64,000 nucleotides of DNA from Stenotrophomonas sp. UBA2302 (GTDB taxonomy: Bacteria; Pseudomonadota; Gammaproteobacteria; Xanthomonadales; Xanthomonadaceae). Shown here piece after piece: positions 27,036 through 35,817 of the stretch. Position 1 is the stretch's first letter, and each line of letters starts with the position of its first letter. Below the pieces are notes generated by a model. That model worked only from the letters and a program-made list of their open reading frames with translations. It was not told the origin of the DNA and searched no databases. The DNA lies in the NCBI GenBank assembly GCA_002345545.1, contig DDVW01000056.1:444-64443 (forward strand). The letters run 5' to 3'. The translations under genes were made by a program, and so were the position numbers.

Positions 27036-27471
27036 TCCGCTCCTGGGCCGGCGGCGTCCGGGTTTCCAGCACTGCCGCCAGGTGGGCGCCGGGCAGTATT
27101 TCCTGCAAGCCTTCGCGTACCCGCCGCGCATAGCCGGCGGAGGTCAGTGCCGGCAGGTGGTCGAGTACCCGCTGCAGCGCTTCCACGGTGTCGTCCTCGC
27201 TGCGTGTCGCCAGCAACCCCCGGTGCAACTGCAGGGCAGTGGGGTGGCGTTGCAGGGCGAGGATGTCCAGCACATACAGGCGTGCGGCGACCAGCGAGCG
27301 GCGCCGTCCGCTGACAGGCAGGGTCGCGGCGGCGGGAGGTGGCGTTGCCGGTACTTCGACGCCACCGTGCAGGTAGCCGTCGCGCTGCAGCTGGGCGATC
27401 AGCATCGGTGTATCGCTGCCCAGCAGCACCGCCAGCGCGGCCCGGGCGCGCTTGGTCTTGCACGGTTGCAT
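27016..27471 (-). CDS. Hypothetical protein, tail-to-tail with hmgA
   Basis: 151 residues, unrecognised. The protein is largely helical and alanine- and leucine-rich, with segments [56 protein letters not shown] and [28 protein letters not shown]. It has no signal peptide or membrane helix. Codon use (third-position GC) matches its neighbours. Its 3' end overlaps hmgA by 20 bases in convergent orientation. Confidence 0.6.
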   Translation of the reverse strand: MQPCKTKRARAALAVLLGSDTPMLIAQLQRDGYLHGGVEVPATPPPAAATLPVSGRRRSLVAARLYVLDILALQRHPTALQLHRGLLATRSEDDTVEALQRVLDHLPALTSAGYARRVREGLQEILPGAHLAAVLETRTPPAQERITPAVG

Positions 27472-27602
27472 CGGGAGTGGGGCTCGACGCGGAAGGGGAT
27501 GAGCCTGCCAGCGGCCCGTGAAAGCCGCATGACAGCGGCGTGCTCACCTGCACGCGGCAGCGGGCTGGCTAGACTCGGCCTCGACCTGTCCGGAGTCGCC
27601 GC

Positions 27603-28184
27603 ATGAACCGTATCGCCCTGTTGTTGCTGATCCTTGCCGGCCTGCTGGGTGGCTGTGAGCGCCCGCCGGCGCCGGATACTTTGCCGCGTGCGGCCGAACC
27701 CGCGCCTTCCTCCGGGGCGGCGCCCGCGAAGGTGGCGAGCGGCGACGCCAGCTGGCAGGGCTACGGTCCGTTGCAACTGGGCATCGGTGCGGAACAGTTG
27801 CGCACGCTGTGGCCGGGCGAGTTGCAGGGGGATGTGGTTGCCGATGGCGGCTGCTATTACCTCAGTCCCGCGGGAGAGGACGATGCGCGGCCGTTCTTCA
27901 TGATCGAGGGCAACCGTTTCGTGCGCTATGACCTGCGCAGCAGTGCTGCCCCGGCACCGGGCGGCGGCACGGTCGGTATGGACCTGGGGCAGCTGCAGGC
28001 GTTGTACCCGGATGCCGATATTCCGCAGCCCCACAAGTACGTGGCCGGCGGCAAAGTCCTGCGCGTCCCCGCGGCCGAAGGCGGCACCGGCGTGCTGGTG
28101 ATCGAGCTGGGCGCCGACGGCAAGGCCAGCGCGTGGCGGGTGGGTCTGCCGCCGCAGGTGGATTACGTGGAAGGCTGCGGCTGA
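27603..28184 (+). CDS. Lipoprotein of unknown function
   Basis: 193 residues with a lipoprotein signal (LLGGC, lipidated Cys near residue 18), then an Ala/Pro linker. The mature domain begins about residue 50 with SWQGYGPLQLGIGAEQLRTLWPGEL, contains GGCYYLSP and a symmetric second half (GTVGMDLGQLQALYPDADIPQPHKY). The two halves look like a repeated small domain seen in xanthomonad lipoproteins. The protein should sit in the outer membrane or periplasm. Function unknown. The antiporter gene follows after about 75 bases in the same direction. Confidence 0.7.
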   Translation: MNRIALLLLILAGLLGGCERPPAPDTLPRAAEPAPSSGAAPAKVASGDASWQGYGPLQLGIGAEQLRTLWPGELQGDVVADGGCYYLSPAGEDDARPFFMIEGNRFVRYDLRSSAAPAPGGGTVGMDLGQLQALYPDADIPQPHKYVAGGKVLRVPAAEGGTGVLVIELGADGKASAWRVGLPPQVDYVEGCG

Positions 28185-28260
28185 TACCCTGCTGCCGCTT
28201 GCGGTGCGGGTGCTGGCGCGGCCCTGGAACCACCGTCATCACTACCGGGAGAGACGCGCA

Positions 28261-29211
28261 ATGTTTGAAGCCATCGTGTGGTTCGTGCTGGGACTGGTGC
28301 TGCTGGCACTGGGCGGCGACTCCATCGTCAAGGCGGCCTCCGGGCTGGCGCAGCGTTTCGGCGCTTCGCCGTTCGTCGCCGGCCTGCTGCTGGTGGCGTT
28401 CGGCACCTCGCTGCCGGAGCTGGTGGTCAATGCCCGCGCGTTCGTGGTCGGTGCGCAGGACCTCGCACTGGGCAACGCGTTGGGCAGCAACATCGTCAAC
28501 GTCGGCCTGACCATGGGCCTGGCGGCACTGGCGTTCCCGCTGCTGGTGCGCACACGGCTGCTGTCGCCGTTGTTGGTGCTGCTGGCGGTGGCCACGCTGG
28601 CGCTGATCGTGTTCGGTCTGGATGGCGTGATCAGCCGCTTCGAGGGCGTTGTGCTGCTGCTGGGTTTCGTCGCCGTGCTGGCGTTGCTGTTGTCACGCGC
28701 GCGGCGCGAACCGGTCGAGCTGCAGCAGAATATCGCCGACTACGCGACCACCCGCACGATGCTGTGGTTGAACGTGGTCCGCCTGCTGATCGCCGCGGTG
28801 GTGCTGTACTACGGCGCGCGCTGGGTGGTGCAGGCCGCGCCGCTGATCGGGGCCGGCTGGGGCATGTCGCCGTTGCTGGCCGGCCTGTTGCCGGTCGCCA
28901 TCGGTACCGCCTTGCCGGAAGTGGCCGCGGCCATCGCCGCCGCGCGGCGCGGACAGGGCGACATGGTGGTGGGCCACGTCATCGGCTCGAGCCTGTTCAA
29001 CCTGCTGGTGGTGGTCGGCGGCATGGCGGCGCTGCGGCCGATGCCGCTGCCGGCCTCGTTCGTGCGGCTGGAACTGCCGGCGGCGATCGTGTTCGTGCTG
29101 ATGCTGTACCCGATGCTGCGCGGTGACCTGAGGATCAGCCGTGGCGAGGGCGTGGTGCTGTTTGTGGCGTTCCTGGCCTGGGTGGGGCTGGAACTGGCGC
29201 TGCTGTACTGA
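28261..29211 (+). CDS. Calcium/sodium:proton antiporter, CaCA family (YrbG-like)
   Basis: 316 residues and about ten membrane helices in two inverted halves. Both alpha repeats are present: AFGTSLPELVVNARAF..LALGNALGSNIVNVGL in the first half and AIGTALPEVAAAIAAARRGQGDMVVGHVIGSSLFNLLVV in the second, each with the GxxxPE ion-binding motif. It exchanges Ca2+ or Na+ for Na+/H+ across the inner membrane. GGGAGAG lies about eight bases before the ATG at 28261. It precedes a small lipoprotein by 16 bases. Confidence 0.92.
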   Translation: MFEAIVWFVLGLVLLALGGDSIVKAASGLAQRFGASPFVAGLLLVAFGTSLPELVVNARAFVVGAQDLALGNALGSNIVNVGLTMGLAALAFPLLVRTRLLSPLLVLLAVATLALIVFGLDGVISRFEGVVLLLGFVAVLALLLSRARREPVELQQNIADYATTRTMLWLNVVRLLIAAVVLYYGARWVVQAAPLIGAGWGMSPLLAGLLPVAIGTALPEVAAAIAAARRGQGDMVVGHVIGSSLFNLLVVVGGMAALRPMPLPASFVRLELPAAIVFVLMLYPMLRGDLRISRGEGVVLFVAFLAWVGLELALLY

Positions 29212-29227
29212 CTGACAGGGGAAGGGA

Positions 29228-29680
29228 ATGGGGATGCGCAAGTGGGTGGGCGGTGCGGTGCTGGGCGTGGCACTGGCCGGATGCGGGATGCTGCCCAGGC
29301 AGCAGGCGTCCTGGATCGACGCGGCGATGGCGGTGCAGCTGGCGGCCGCCGCCGGCCCCGGCCGCGGTGTGGATGGCGTGTTCGCACTGAACGTGCGCAG
29401 GACCGGTGAGGACAACGGCCGGCTGTTCCTGGGGTCGCAGCCGGACTACCGTGATCCGCGTAACCTCAGCGTCGCGCTGGATCCGCAGGCGCGGCTGGCG
29501 CTGGCCGGGCAGCTGCAGGCCGATCCGAAAACGGTGCTGAAGGACAAGCCGATCCTGGTGCGCGGTACCGCGCGCATGGTGCGCATCGACTTCACCGACG
29601 CCCAGGGCCAGCCCAGTGGCAAGTACTACTACCAGACCCATGTCCGGGTCAGCGACGCGGCACAGATCCAGCTGCGCTGA
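29228..29680 (+). CDS. Small lipoprotein with an OB-like nuclease-adjacent fold unknown
   Basis: 150 residues. The lipoprotein signal ends in LAGC (Cys near 19). The mature part has VFALNVRRTGEDNGRLFLGSQPDYRDPRNLSVALDP and DKPILVRGTARMVRIDFTDAQGQPSGKYYYQTHVRV, a beta-rich pattern resembling small OB-fold proteins, but I recognise no family. It is probably anchored in the outer membrane. It follows the CaCA antiporter by 16 bases and may be co-transcribed. The product name is descriptive only. Confidence 0.6.
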   Translation: MGMRKWVGGAVLGVALAGCGMLPRQQASWIDAAMAVQLAAAAGPGRGVDGVFALNVRRTGEDNGRLFLGSQPDYRDPRNLSVALDPQARLALAGQLQADPKTVLKDKPILVRGTARMVRIDFTDAQGQPSGKYYYQTHVRVSDAAQIQLR

Positions 29681-29716
29681 CAGCGGCCGGGTCCGTACCG
29701 GATAAGCGCCGCCGCC

Positions 29717-30073
29717 TCAGCGCGGCGGCGTGTTGGCGTCGGCCTCGACGTTCCCGCCAGCCGGCGGTTCCGGGCGGCTTTCCATCATCAGCGACAGCGC
29801 CGCCTTGGCCATCAGGTGGGCGCTGATCGGCGCGGTGATGAACAGGAACACGGTGATCAGCAGCTCGCGTGGCTGCGGGTCCTCGCCGAGGAAGATGTGA
29901 TAGGTGACCGAGCATGCCAGCACGCAGCCCACGCCCAGCGTGCTGGCCTTGGTCGGCGCGTGCAGGCGCTTGAAAAAGTCGGAGAAACGCACCAGCCCCA
30001 GTGCCCCGATGAGGATGAAGAAACTGCCGAACAGCAGCAGCGCCGACAGTGCGATCTGCAGGAAGGTGATCAT
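29717..30073 (-). CDS. mrpG: Mrp cation/proton antiporter subunit G
   Basis: 118 residues, three membrane helices. LFGSFFILIGALGLVRFSDFFKRLHAPTKASTLGVGCVL is the MrpG signature. It belongs to the multi-subunit Na+(K+)/H+ antiporter in the inner membrane and overlaps mrpF by four bases (ATGA), so it is the coupled last gene of the operon. The C-terminal 20 residues are a polar tail with no special motif. Confidence 0.93.
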   Translation of the reverse strand: MITFLQIALSALLLFGSFFILIGALGLVRFSDFFKRLHAPTKASTLGVGCVLACSVTYHIFLGEDPQPRELLITVFLFITAPISAHLMAKAALSLMMESRPEPPAGGNVEADANTPPR

Positions 30074-30354
30074 TCGACGATATCCCGGCGCAGCACGAAC
30101 TTGCTCAGCACCACGGTGCTGCAGAAACCGAGCATGGCGATCACCAGCGCGGCCTCGAAGTAGATGGCCGAATCCAGATAGATGCCGAACAGCATCAGCT
30201 CGGCGATGGCGGTGACCGAGAGCGTGTCCAGCGCGAGGATGCGGTCGGGCACGGTCGGGCCACGCAGCAGCCGCCACAGCGCCAGCAGCATCGCCAGCCC
30301 GACCACGTGCATGCACGTCACCAGGGTGAGCTCGAAAATCTGGTAACCGTTCAC
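30070..30354 (-). CDS. mrpF: Mrp cation/proton antiporter subunit F
   Basis: 94 residues with three membrane helices. The family motif LRGPTVPDRILALDTLSVTAIAELML, with the conserved Asp in PDRILALD, is intact. It overlaps mrpG by four bases and mrpE by four bases. Confidence 0.93.
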   Translation of the reverse strand: MNGYQIFELTLVTCMHVVGLAMLLALWRLLRGPTVPDRILALDTLSVTAIAELMLFGIYLDSAIYFEAALVIAMLGFCSTVVLSKFVLRRDIVE

Positions 30355-30857
30355 GGGAAGATCTCCATCAATGGGGCCTCGTAGCGGCTCTTGATCTCGT
30401 GGATCAGGGCCTGCGCATCCTCAAGGTGCAGCACGTGCACCAGCAGGTGGCGGCGGTCGGCGGACAGTGCCGCCGAGACCGTGCCCGGGGTCAGGGTGAT
30501 GAAGCTGGTCAGCGCGGCGATGCCGTGGATGTTGCCGATATCCAGCGGCAGCCAGATGAAGCCGGGCTTCACCTTGTGTTCCGGCCCCAGCACCTGGGCG
30601 GCCACGCGCAGGTTGCAGACCAGGATGTCCCACAGGATCACGCAGGCCAGCCGCGGCACCGGGCGCAGGCTGCCGATACGGGCGAACTCGCGGTCCAGCC
30701 GTGCCGCGAACAGTGGAATCACCAGCCCCAGCAGCATGCCCAGCAGCAACTGGCCGAGATCGAAAGTGAAGGACATCACCATCCAGAAGGCGAGGACGGT
30801 GATCGACAGGACCGGCGCCGGGAACAGCCGGCGCAACAACGGGCGGCGTGGACTCAT
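30351..30857 (-). CDS. mrpE: Mrp cation/proton antiporter subunit E
   Basis: 168 residues with two membrane segments near the N-terminus and a cytosolic C-terminal part. The MrpE landmarks SFITLTPGTVSAALSADRRHLLVHVL and the N-terminal helix pair are visible. MrpE helps assemble the complex. It overlaps mrpD by four bases and mrpF by four. Confidence 0.92.
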   Translation of the reverse strand: MSPRRPLLRRLFPAPVLSITVLAFWMVMSFTFDLGQLLLGMLLGLVIPLFAARLDREFARIGSLRPVPRLACVILWDILVCNLRVAAQVLGPEHKVKPGFIWLPLDIGNIHGIAALTSFITLTPGTVSAALSADRRHLLVHVLHLEDAQALIHEIKSRYEAPLMEIFP

Positions 30858-32398
30858 GGCTGCCTCACCTGCGGCGTGGTGCCGCGTACATCATCTAGGT
30901 ATTGCGCCGGTGCCAGCAGCTGCGCGGCGATGGCATCGGTCTGCCGCATCAGCGGCGCGGCGAAGATGGCCATCGCCACCACATAGGCCAGCAGCAGCGA
31001 GGCGGCGGCGGTTTCGAACGGACGCGGCGGCGCCTCGGATGACTCCGGTTCCGGCACCGCATCATCGTCACCGGGCACGTGCCAGAACAGGCGGATGCCG
31101 GTGCGGGTCAATCCGATGATCACCAGCAGGCTGCTGCCCAGTACCGCCGCCCACACCACGCCGGTATGTGCATCGGGAACCGCCGACAGCAGTGCGGCCT
31201 TGGCCAGGAAACCGGCCAATGGCGGCAGGCCGGCAATGGCGACCGCGGCGACCAGGAACAGCAGGCTGGTGCCGGTCTTGCCCGGCAGCACGGTCTGTTC
31301 GCCATCGTGGTGCTGGCCGCCACGGCGCCGGCGGCGGCGGATCAGGTCGGCCACCAGGAACAGTGCGGCGGCGGTGAAGGTGCTGTGCGGCAGGTAGTAC
31401 AGGCCGGCGGAGATCGTGCCGGCGTTGCCCAGCGCGAAGGCGATGAACAGCGTCGCCGCCGACACCACCACCAGGTAGGCGACCAGCACGCTCAGGCGGG
31501 TCGCCGCCAGCGCACCCAGCGCGGCCACCAGCAAGGTGGCGATGCCCGCCCACAGCAGCCAGTCACTGCCATAGCCGCTCATCGCCCCGGCATCGGCGTC
31601 GAACCACAGGCTGCTGACCCTCAGCACCGCATACAGGCCGACCTTGGTCATGATCACGAACAGTGCCGCCACTGCCGCCGGCGCCCGCGCATAGGCTTCG
31701 GGCAGCCACAGGTACAGCGGCAGCAGCGCCGCCTTGGAGCAGAACACCACCAGCAGCAGGCCCAGCGCGGCCTTGGCCAGCTTCAGGTGCGACGGCGGCA
31801 GTTCGACGATGCGCTGGCTGATCTCGGCCATGTTCAACGATCCCAGCACCGCGTAGAGCATGCCCAGCGCGATCAGGAACAGGGTCGAGGCGGTGACGTT
31901 GAACACCACGTAATGCAAGCCGATGCGCATGCGCAGCCCGCGCCCGCCGGACAGCAGCAGGCCGTAGGAGGCGATCAGCAACACCTCGAAGAACACGAAC
32001 AGGTTGAAGATGTCGCCGGTCAGGAACGCACCATTCAGGCCCATCAGCTGGAACTGGAACAGCGCATGGAAGTGCGGTGCGCGCCGGTCCCAGCCGGTGC
32101 AGGCGTACAGCAGGCAGGCGATGGCCAACAGCAGGGTGGTGAGCAGCATCCAGCCGGCCAGCCCGTCGGCGACCAGCGCGATGCCCAGCCGCGCCGGCCA
32201 GTCGCCCAGCAGGTAGGCCGAAATCCGGCCCTGGCTGGTCTGCGCGAACAGCAGCGCCACCACCACCGCCAGTGCGGCCATGCTCAGCCACGCCACGCTG
32301 CGCTGCACCTTCGGCCCGTAACGGCGGTGCTCGATGAACAATGACAACGAGGCGCCGAGCAGCGGAATCAGCACCGGCAGGACCACCAGATGGTTCAT
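30854..32398 (-). CDS. mrpD: Mrp cation/proton antiporter subunit D
   Basis: 514 residues, about 14 membrane helices, homologous to respiratory complex I subunit ND2/ND4/NuoN. Seen: MGLNGAFLTGDIFNLFVFFEVLLIASYGLL with the proton-path Glu, and the Lys segment ALGLLLVVFCSKAALLPLYLWLPEAYARAP. It carries one of the two antiporter-type proton channels. The C-terminus ends in a polar Thr/Pro tail. ATGA overlap with mrpC and mrpE. Confidence 0.95.
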   Translation of the reverse strand: MNHLVVLPVLIPLLGASLSLFIEHRRYGPKVQRSVAWLSMAALAVVVALLFAQTSQGRISAYLLGDWPARLGIALVADGLAGWMLLTTLLLAIACLLYACTGWDRRAPHFHALFQFQLMGLNGAFLTGDIFNLFVFFEVLLIASYGLLLSGGRGLRMRIGLHYVVFNVTASTLFLIALGMLYAVLGSLNMAEISQRIVELPPSHLKLAKAALGLLLVVFCSKAALLPLYLWLPEAYARAPAAVAALFVIMTKVGLYAVLRVSSLWFDADAGAMSGYGSDWLLWAGIATLLVAALGALAATRLSVLVAYLVVVSAATLFIAFALGNAGTISAGLYYLPHSTFTAAALFLVADLIRRRRRRGGQHHDGEQTVLPGKTGTSLLFLVAAVAIAGLPPLAGFLAKAALLSAVPDAHTGVVWAAVLGSSLLVIIGLTRTGIRLFWHVPGDDDAVPEPESSEAPPRPFETAAASLLLAYVVAMAIFAAPLMRQTDAIAAQLLAPAQYLDDVRGTTPQVRQP

Positions 32399-32775
32399 GC
32401 GCCGCCTCCCGGCTGGTCCAACTGGCCGGCGCCAGGTCCGGTCTCATGCGCATCGACGTGGTCGCTGTGGTTGTCGCTGCGGCTGCGCATGGCCAGCACG
32501 ATGCTCACCGCGGTCATGGCGAAGGCGATGACGATCGCGGTCAGCACCAGGGCCTGCGGCAGGGGATCGGTGTAGTGCGCCAGGCTTGTGGCCACGCCGT
32601 CCTTGAGCACCGGTGCCTTGCCGGTCACCGGCCGTCCGGCGCTGAAGATCAGCAGGTTGGTGGCATAGGACAGGAAGGTCATGCCGAGGATCATGTCGAA
32701 GCTGCGCGCGCGCAGCAGTAGGTAGATGCCGATGCCGGTGAGTACACCGATCGCGCTTGCAAGGGCCAGTTCCAT
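32395..32775 (-). CDS. mrpC: Mrp cation/proton antiporter subunit C
   Basis: 126 residues, three membrane helices, NuoK-like. MILGMTFLSYATNLLIFSAGR and LPQALVLTAIVIAFAMTAVSIVLA are the family's conserved helices. The C-terminus has a longer polar tail (His/Asp/Gly-rich) than usual. Its ATG overlaps the mrpA stop by one base. Confidence 0.93.
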   Translation of the reverse strand: MELALASAIGVLTGIGIYLLLRARSFDMILGMTFLSYATNLLIFSAGRPVTGKAPVLKDGVATSLAHYTDPLPQALVLTAIVIAFAMTAVSIVLAMRSRSDNHSDHVDAHETGPGAGQLDQPGGGA

Positions 32776-35603
32776 CAGTGCATCTCCCCGGTGCGGGCCG
32801 AACGGCGGTGGATGTCGATCTCGCCGTTGCGGGCGTTGCGGGTGCGCGAGGGTTTGATGGTGCCCATCATCGACAGGATCAGCATCACCCCGCCGAACAC
32901 CACCAGGTACACGCCGGTATCAAAACCGATCGCGCTGGCCAGCGGCACTTCGCCGATCAGCGGCAGCTGCCATTCCACGTGGCCACTGGTCAGGAACGGC
33001 ACGCCGAACAGCATCGAGGCCATGCCGCTGAGCACGGCGATCAGCAGGCCCAGGCCGATGCAGCGGATGTAGTCGAAGCCGAAGCGCGATTCCACCGACA
33101 CCGTGCCCTGGATCACGTACTGGATCAGCAACGGCACCGCCAGCACCAGTCCGGCGATGAAGCCGCCGCCCGGCGCGTTGTGGCCGCGCAGGAACAGGAA
33201 GATCGATACCGTCATGGTCAGCGGGAACATGATCTGCGCCAGGTCGGCCGGCACCGGCAGCTTGATCGGCGGGCCGGGCATGATCTGCTCCGGCGCCATC
33301 CGCGAGCGCCGCAGCAGCGCATGCACCACCAGTGCGGCGATGCCGAACACGGTGATCTCGCCGAAGGTGTCGAAACCACGGAAGTCGACCAGGATCACGT
33401 TGACCACGTTGTGGCCGTAGGCTTCCGGCAGCGAGCGCAGCAGCAGTTCGCCGGCCATGGTGTTGGGCGGCAGCGTCATCAGCGAATAGGCCAGCGCGGT
33501 GATGCCGGCACCGGCGACGATGGCGATCAGCGCATCGCGGCGCTTGCGCCAGCGCGAGGGTTCGGGCGGCGAGCGCGCCGGCAGGTAATTCATGGCCAGC
33601 AGCATCAGCGCCAGCGTCACCATCTCCACCATCAGCTGGGTCAGTGCCAGATCCGGTGCCGACAGGAACACGAAGGTCAGCGCCACCATCAACCCGGTGC
33701 CGCCCATCACGATCACCGCCAGCAGGCGCTGCTGGAACAGGAACAGCGCCGCGAACGCGCAGGCCAGCATCACCAGCCACAGTGTCCAGCCCAGCAGCGG
33801 CAGTGGTTGCGGGGCCGGCCACACGGGCATGGCCGGATCGGCGACATAGGGCGCGGCCACCACGAGCATCGCCACCAGCACCAGCGCCAGCAGCATGCGC
33901 TGCAGGCTGCCGTTGGCCAGCGCGGCGGTGAAGCGGTGGGCCAGCCCGAACAGCACTTCCAGATTGCGCTGGAACAGCTGCTTGCCCACCGGCCGGTTGC
34001 GTGCGGCGTACAGATCGGTGAAGCGGCGCAGGCCGACATACAGGGCGATGCCGCCGGCGACGCCGATCGCGCTCATCGCCAGTGGCAGATTGAAGCCGTG
34101 CCACACCGCCAGGCTGTAGTCCGGCAACGCCGGGCCGAGGATCGCCTGTGCGCCGGCCCGCAGCGTCGGGGCTACGGTCAGTGCCGGCACGATGCCCACC
34201 GCTAGGCAGATGACCACCAGCACCGCCACCGGTACTTTCATCCAGCGCGGCGGCTCATGCGGCACCACGTCGATATCCAGCGGGCCCTTGCCGAAGAAGG
34301 TGTCATGGACGAAGCGCAGGCTGTAGGCCACGCCCAGCACACCGGCCAGCAGCGCGGCCAGGCTCACCGCGTTGCGCATCCAGTCCGGGCCTTCGGTGGC
34401 CAGCGCCTCGGCGAACAGCATCTCCTTGGACAGGAAGCCGTTGAGCAGCGGAATGCCGGCCATCGCCAGCGAGGCGACGATCGCCAATGAGCTAGTGACC
34501 GGCATCAACTTGCGCAGGCCGCCGAGGCGGCGCATGTCGCGGGTGCCGGTCTCGTGGTCGATGATGCCCGCGGCCATGAACAGCGAGGCCTTGAAGGTGG
34601 CGTGGTTGAGGATGTGGAACACGCCGGCGACCACCGCCATCGGCGTGGACAGGCCGAACAGCAGGGTGATCAGGCCCAGGTGCGAGATCGTCGAATAGGC
34701 CAGCAGGCCCTTGAGGTCGTGCTGGAAGATCGCGTTCCAGGCGCCGATAAGCAGGGTGATCGCGCCGATGCCGCTGACCACGTAGAAGAACAGCTCGGTG
34801 CCGGCCAGTGCCGGGTGCAGCCGCGCCAGCAGGAACACGCCGGCCTTCACCATCGTCGCCGAGTGCAGATAGGCCGACACCGGCGTCGGTGCCGCCATCG
34901 CATGCGGCAGCCAGAACTGGAACGGGAACTGCGCGCTCTTGGTGAAGATGCCGGCCAGCACCAGCAGCAGCGCCCACGGATACAGCGCGCTGCTGCGGAT
35001 CAGCTCGCCCGAAGCCAGCACCACGTCCAGGTCGAAACTGCCGACAATGCGGCCGATCAGCAGCACGCCGCCGAGCAGCGCCAGGCCGCCGGCACCGGTG
35101 ATGATCAGCGCCATGCGCGCGCCTTCGCGCGCTTCCCTGCGGTGCGACCAGAAGCCGATCAGCAGGAACGAACTGATGCTGGTCAGCTCCCAGAACACCA
35201 TCAGCAGCAGCAGGTTGCCGGACAGCACCATGCCCAGCATCGCGCCCATGAACAGCAGCAGGTAGCTGTAGAAACGCCGCGTGCTGTCCTGCGGTGACAG
35301 GTAGTAATGCGCATACAGCACCACCAGTGCGCCGATGCCCAGCACCAGCCCGGTGAACATCCACGCCAGGCCGTCCAGGCGCAGCGTGATGTCCAGCCCG
35401 ATCTGCGGCAGCCATTGCCAGCTCCTGCGAACCACTTCGCCGTCCAGCACCGCCGGCGTCAGGCTGCCGAGCAGGGCCAGTCCCAGCAGCGGTGCAGCAC
35501 CTGCAAGCCCGGCGGCGGCAACGCGCGACAGACGACCGGACAGGGCGATGACGGCGGCCAGCAGGAAGGGCAACGCAAGGAGCAGCAACAGGACTGGCGG
35601 CAT
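32775..35603 (-). CDS. mrpA: Mrp cation/proton antiporter subunit A fused to subunit B
   Basis: 942 residues. The N-terminal 500 resemble NuoL (LLLLMVFWELTSISSFLLIGFW with the conserved Glu; GIFTKSAQFPFQFWLPHAMAAPTPVSAYLHSATMVKAGVFLLAR), the middle has MrpA-specific helices and a LxLTQLMVEMVTLALMLLAMNYL block, and the C-terminal 130 form an MrpB domain (FPLTMTVSIFLFLRGHNAPGGGFIAGLV). No separate mrpB is present, so this is the fused type common in Gram-negatives. The ATG at 35603 lacks a clear Shine-Dalgarno. First gene of the mrpABCDEFG operon, which confers Na+/alkali tolerance. Confidence 0.94.
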   Translation of the reverse strand: MPPVLLLLLALPFLLAAVIALSGRLSRVAAAGLAGAAPLLGLALLGSLTPAVLDGEVVRRSWQWLPQIGLDITLRLDGLAWMFTGLVLGIGALVVLYAHYYLSPQDSTRRFYSYLLLFMGAMLGMVLSGNLLLLMVFWELTSISSFLLIGFWSHRREAREGARMALIITGAGGLALLGGVLLIGRIVGSFDLDVVLASGELIRSSALYPWALLLVLAGIFTKSAQFPFQFWLPHAMAAPTPVSAYLHSATMVKAGVFLLARLHPALAGTELFFYVVSGIGAITLLIGAWNAIFQHDLKGLLAYSTISHLGLITLLFGLSTPMAVVAGVFHILNHATFKASLFMAAGIIDHETGTRDMRRLGGLRKLMPVTSSLAIVASLAMAGIPLLNGFLSKEMLFAEALATEGPDWMRNAVSLAALLAGVLGVAYSLRFVHDTFFGKGPLDIDVVPHEPPRWMKVPVAVLVVICLAVGIVPALTVAPTLRAGAQAILGPALPDYSLAVWHGFNLPLAMSAIGVAGGIALYVGLRRFTDLYAARNRPVGKQLFQRNLEVLFGLAHRFTAALANGSLQRMLLALVLVAMLVVAAPYVADPAMPVWPAPQPLPLLGWTLWLVMLACAFAALFLFQQRLLAVIVMGGTGLMVALTFVFLSAPDLALTQLMVEMVTLALMLLAMNYLPARSPPEPSRWRKRRDALIAIVAGAGITALAYSLMTLPPNTMAGELLLRSLPEAYGHNVVNVILVDFRGFDTFGEITVFGIAALVVHALLRRSRMAPEQIMPGPPIKLPVPADLAQIMFPLTMTVSIFLFLRGHNAPGGGFIAGLVLAVPLLIQYVIQGTVSVESRFGFDYIRCIGLGLLIAVLSGMASMLFGVPFLTSGHVEWQLPLIGEVPLASAIGFDTGVYLVVFGGVMLILSMMGTIKPSRTRNARNGEIDIHRRSARTGEMH

Positions 35604-35817
35604 GCAGGGGAGGTGGGTGAAGCGGATGGCTTTCAAGTCTAGCAGGCGCGTTTTTACCGCTCGTCGCGTTTTATGAACAAGCCGTTCTATTTCAGCGGGG
35701 CGGCATGCCGGTACACCGCGTTGTGTCTGTGTGGACAGTCGCGGGAAACGCTGGTTCTGCATCTGCGGCGGGAGGGCCCGGTGCGGGAAATCCGTCGCGT
35801 TCGCCTATCCTTGGCAC

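Noticed and set aside
32757-34205. A plus-strand open frame of about 480 codons opposite the Mrp subunit A gene
   Set aside because: Same artefact: His/Gln/Arg-rich, no domain, and the minus-strand protein is clearly an Mrp antiporter subunit.
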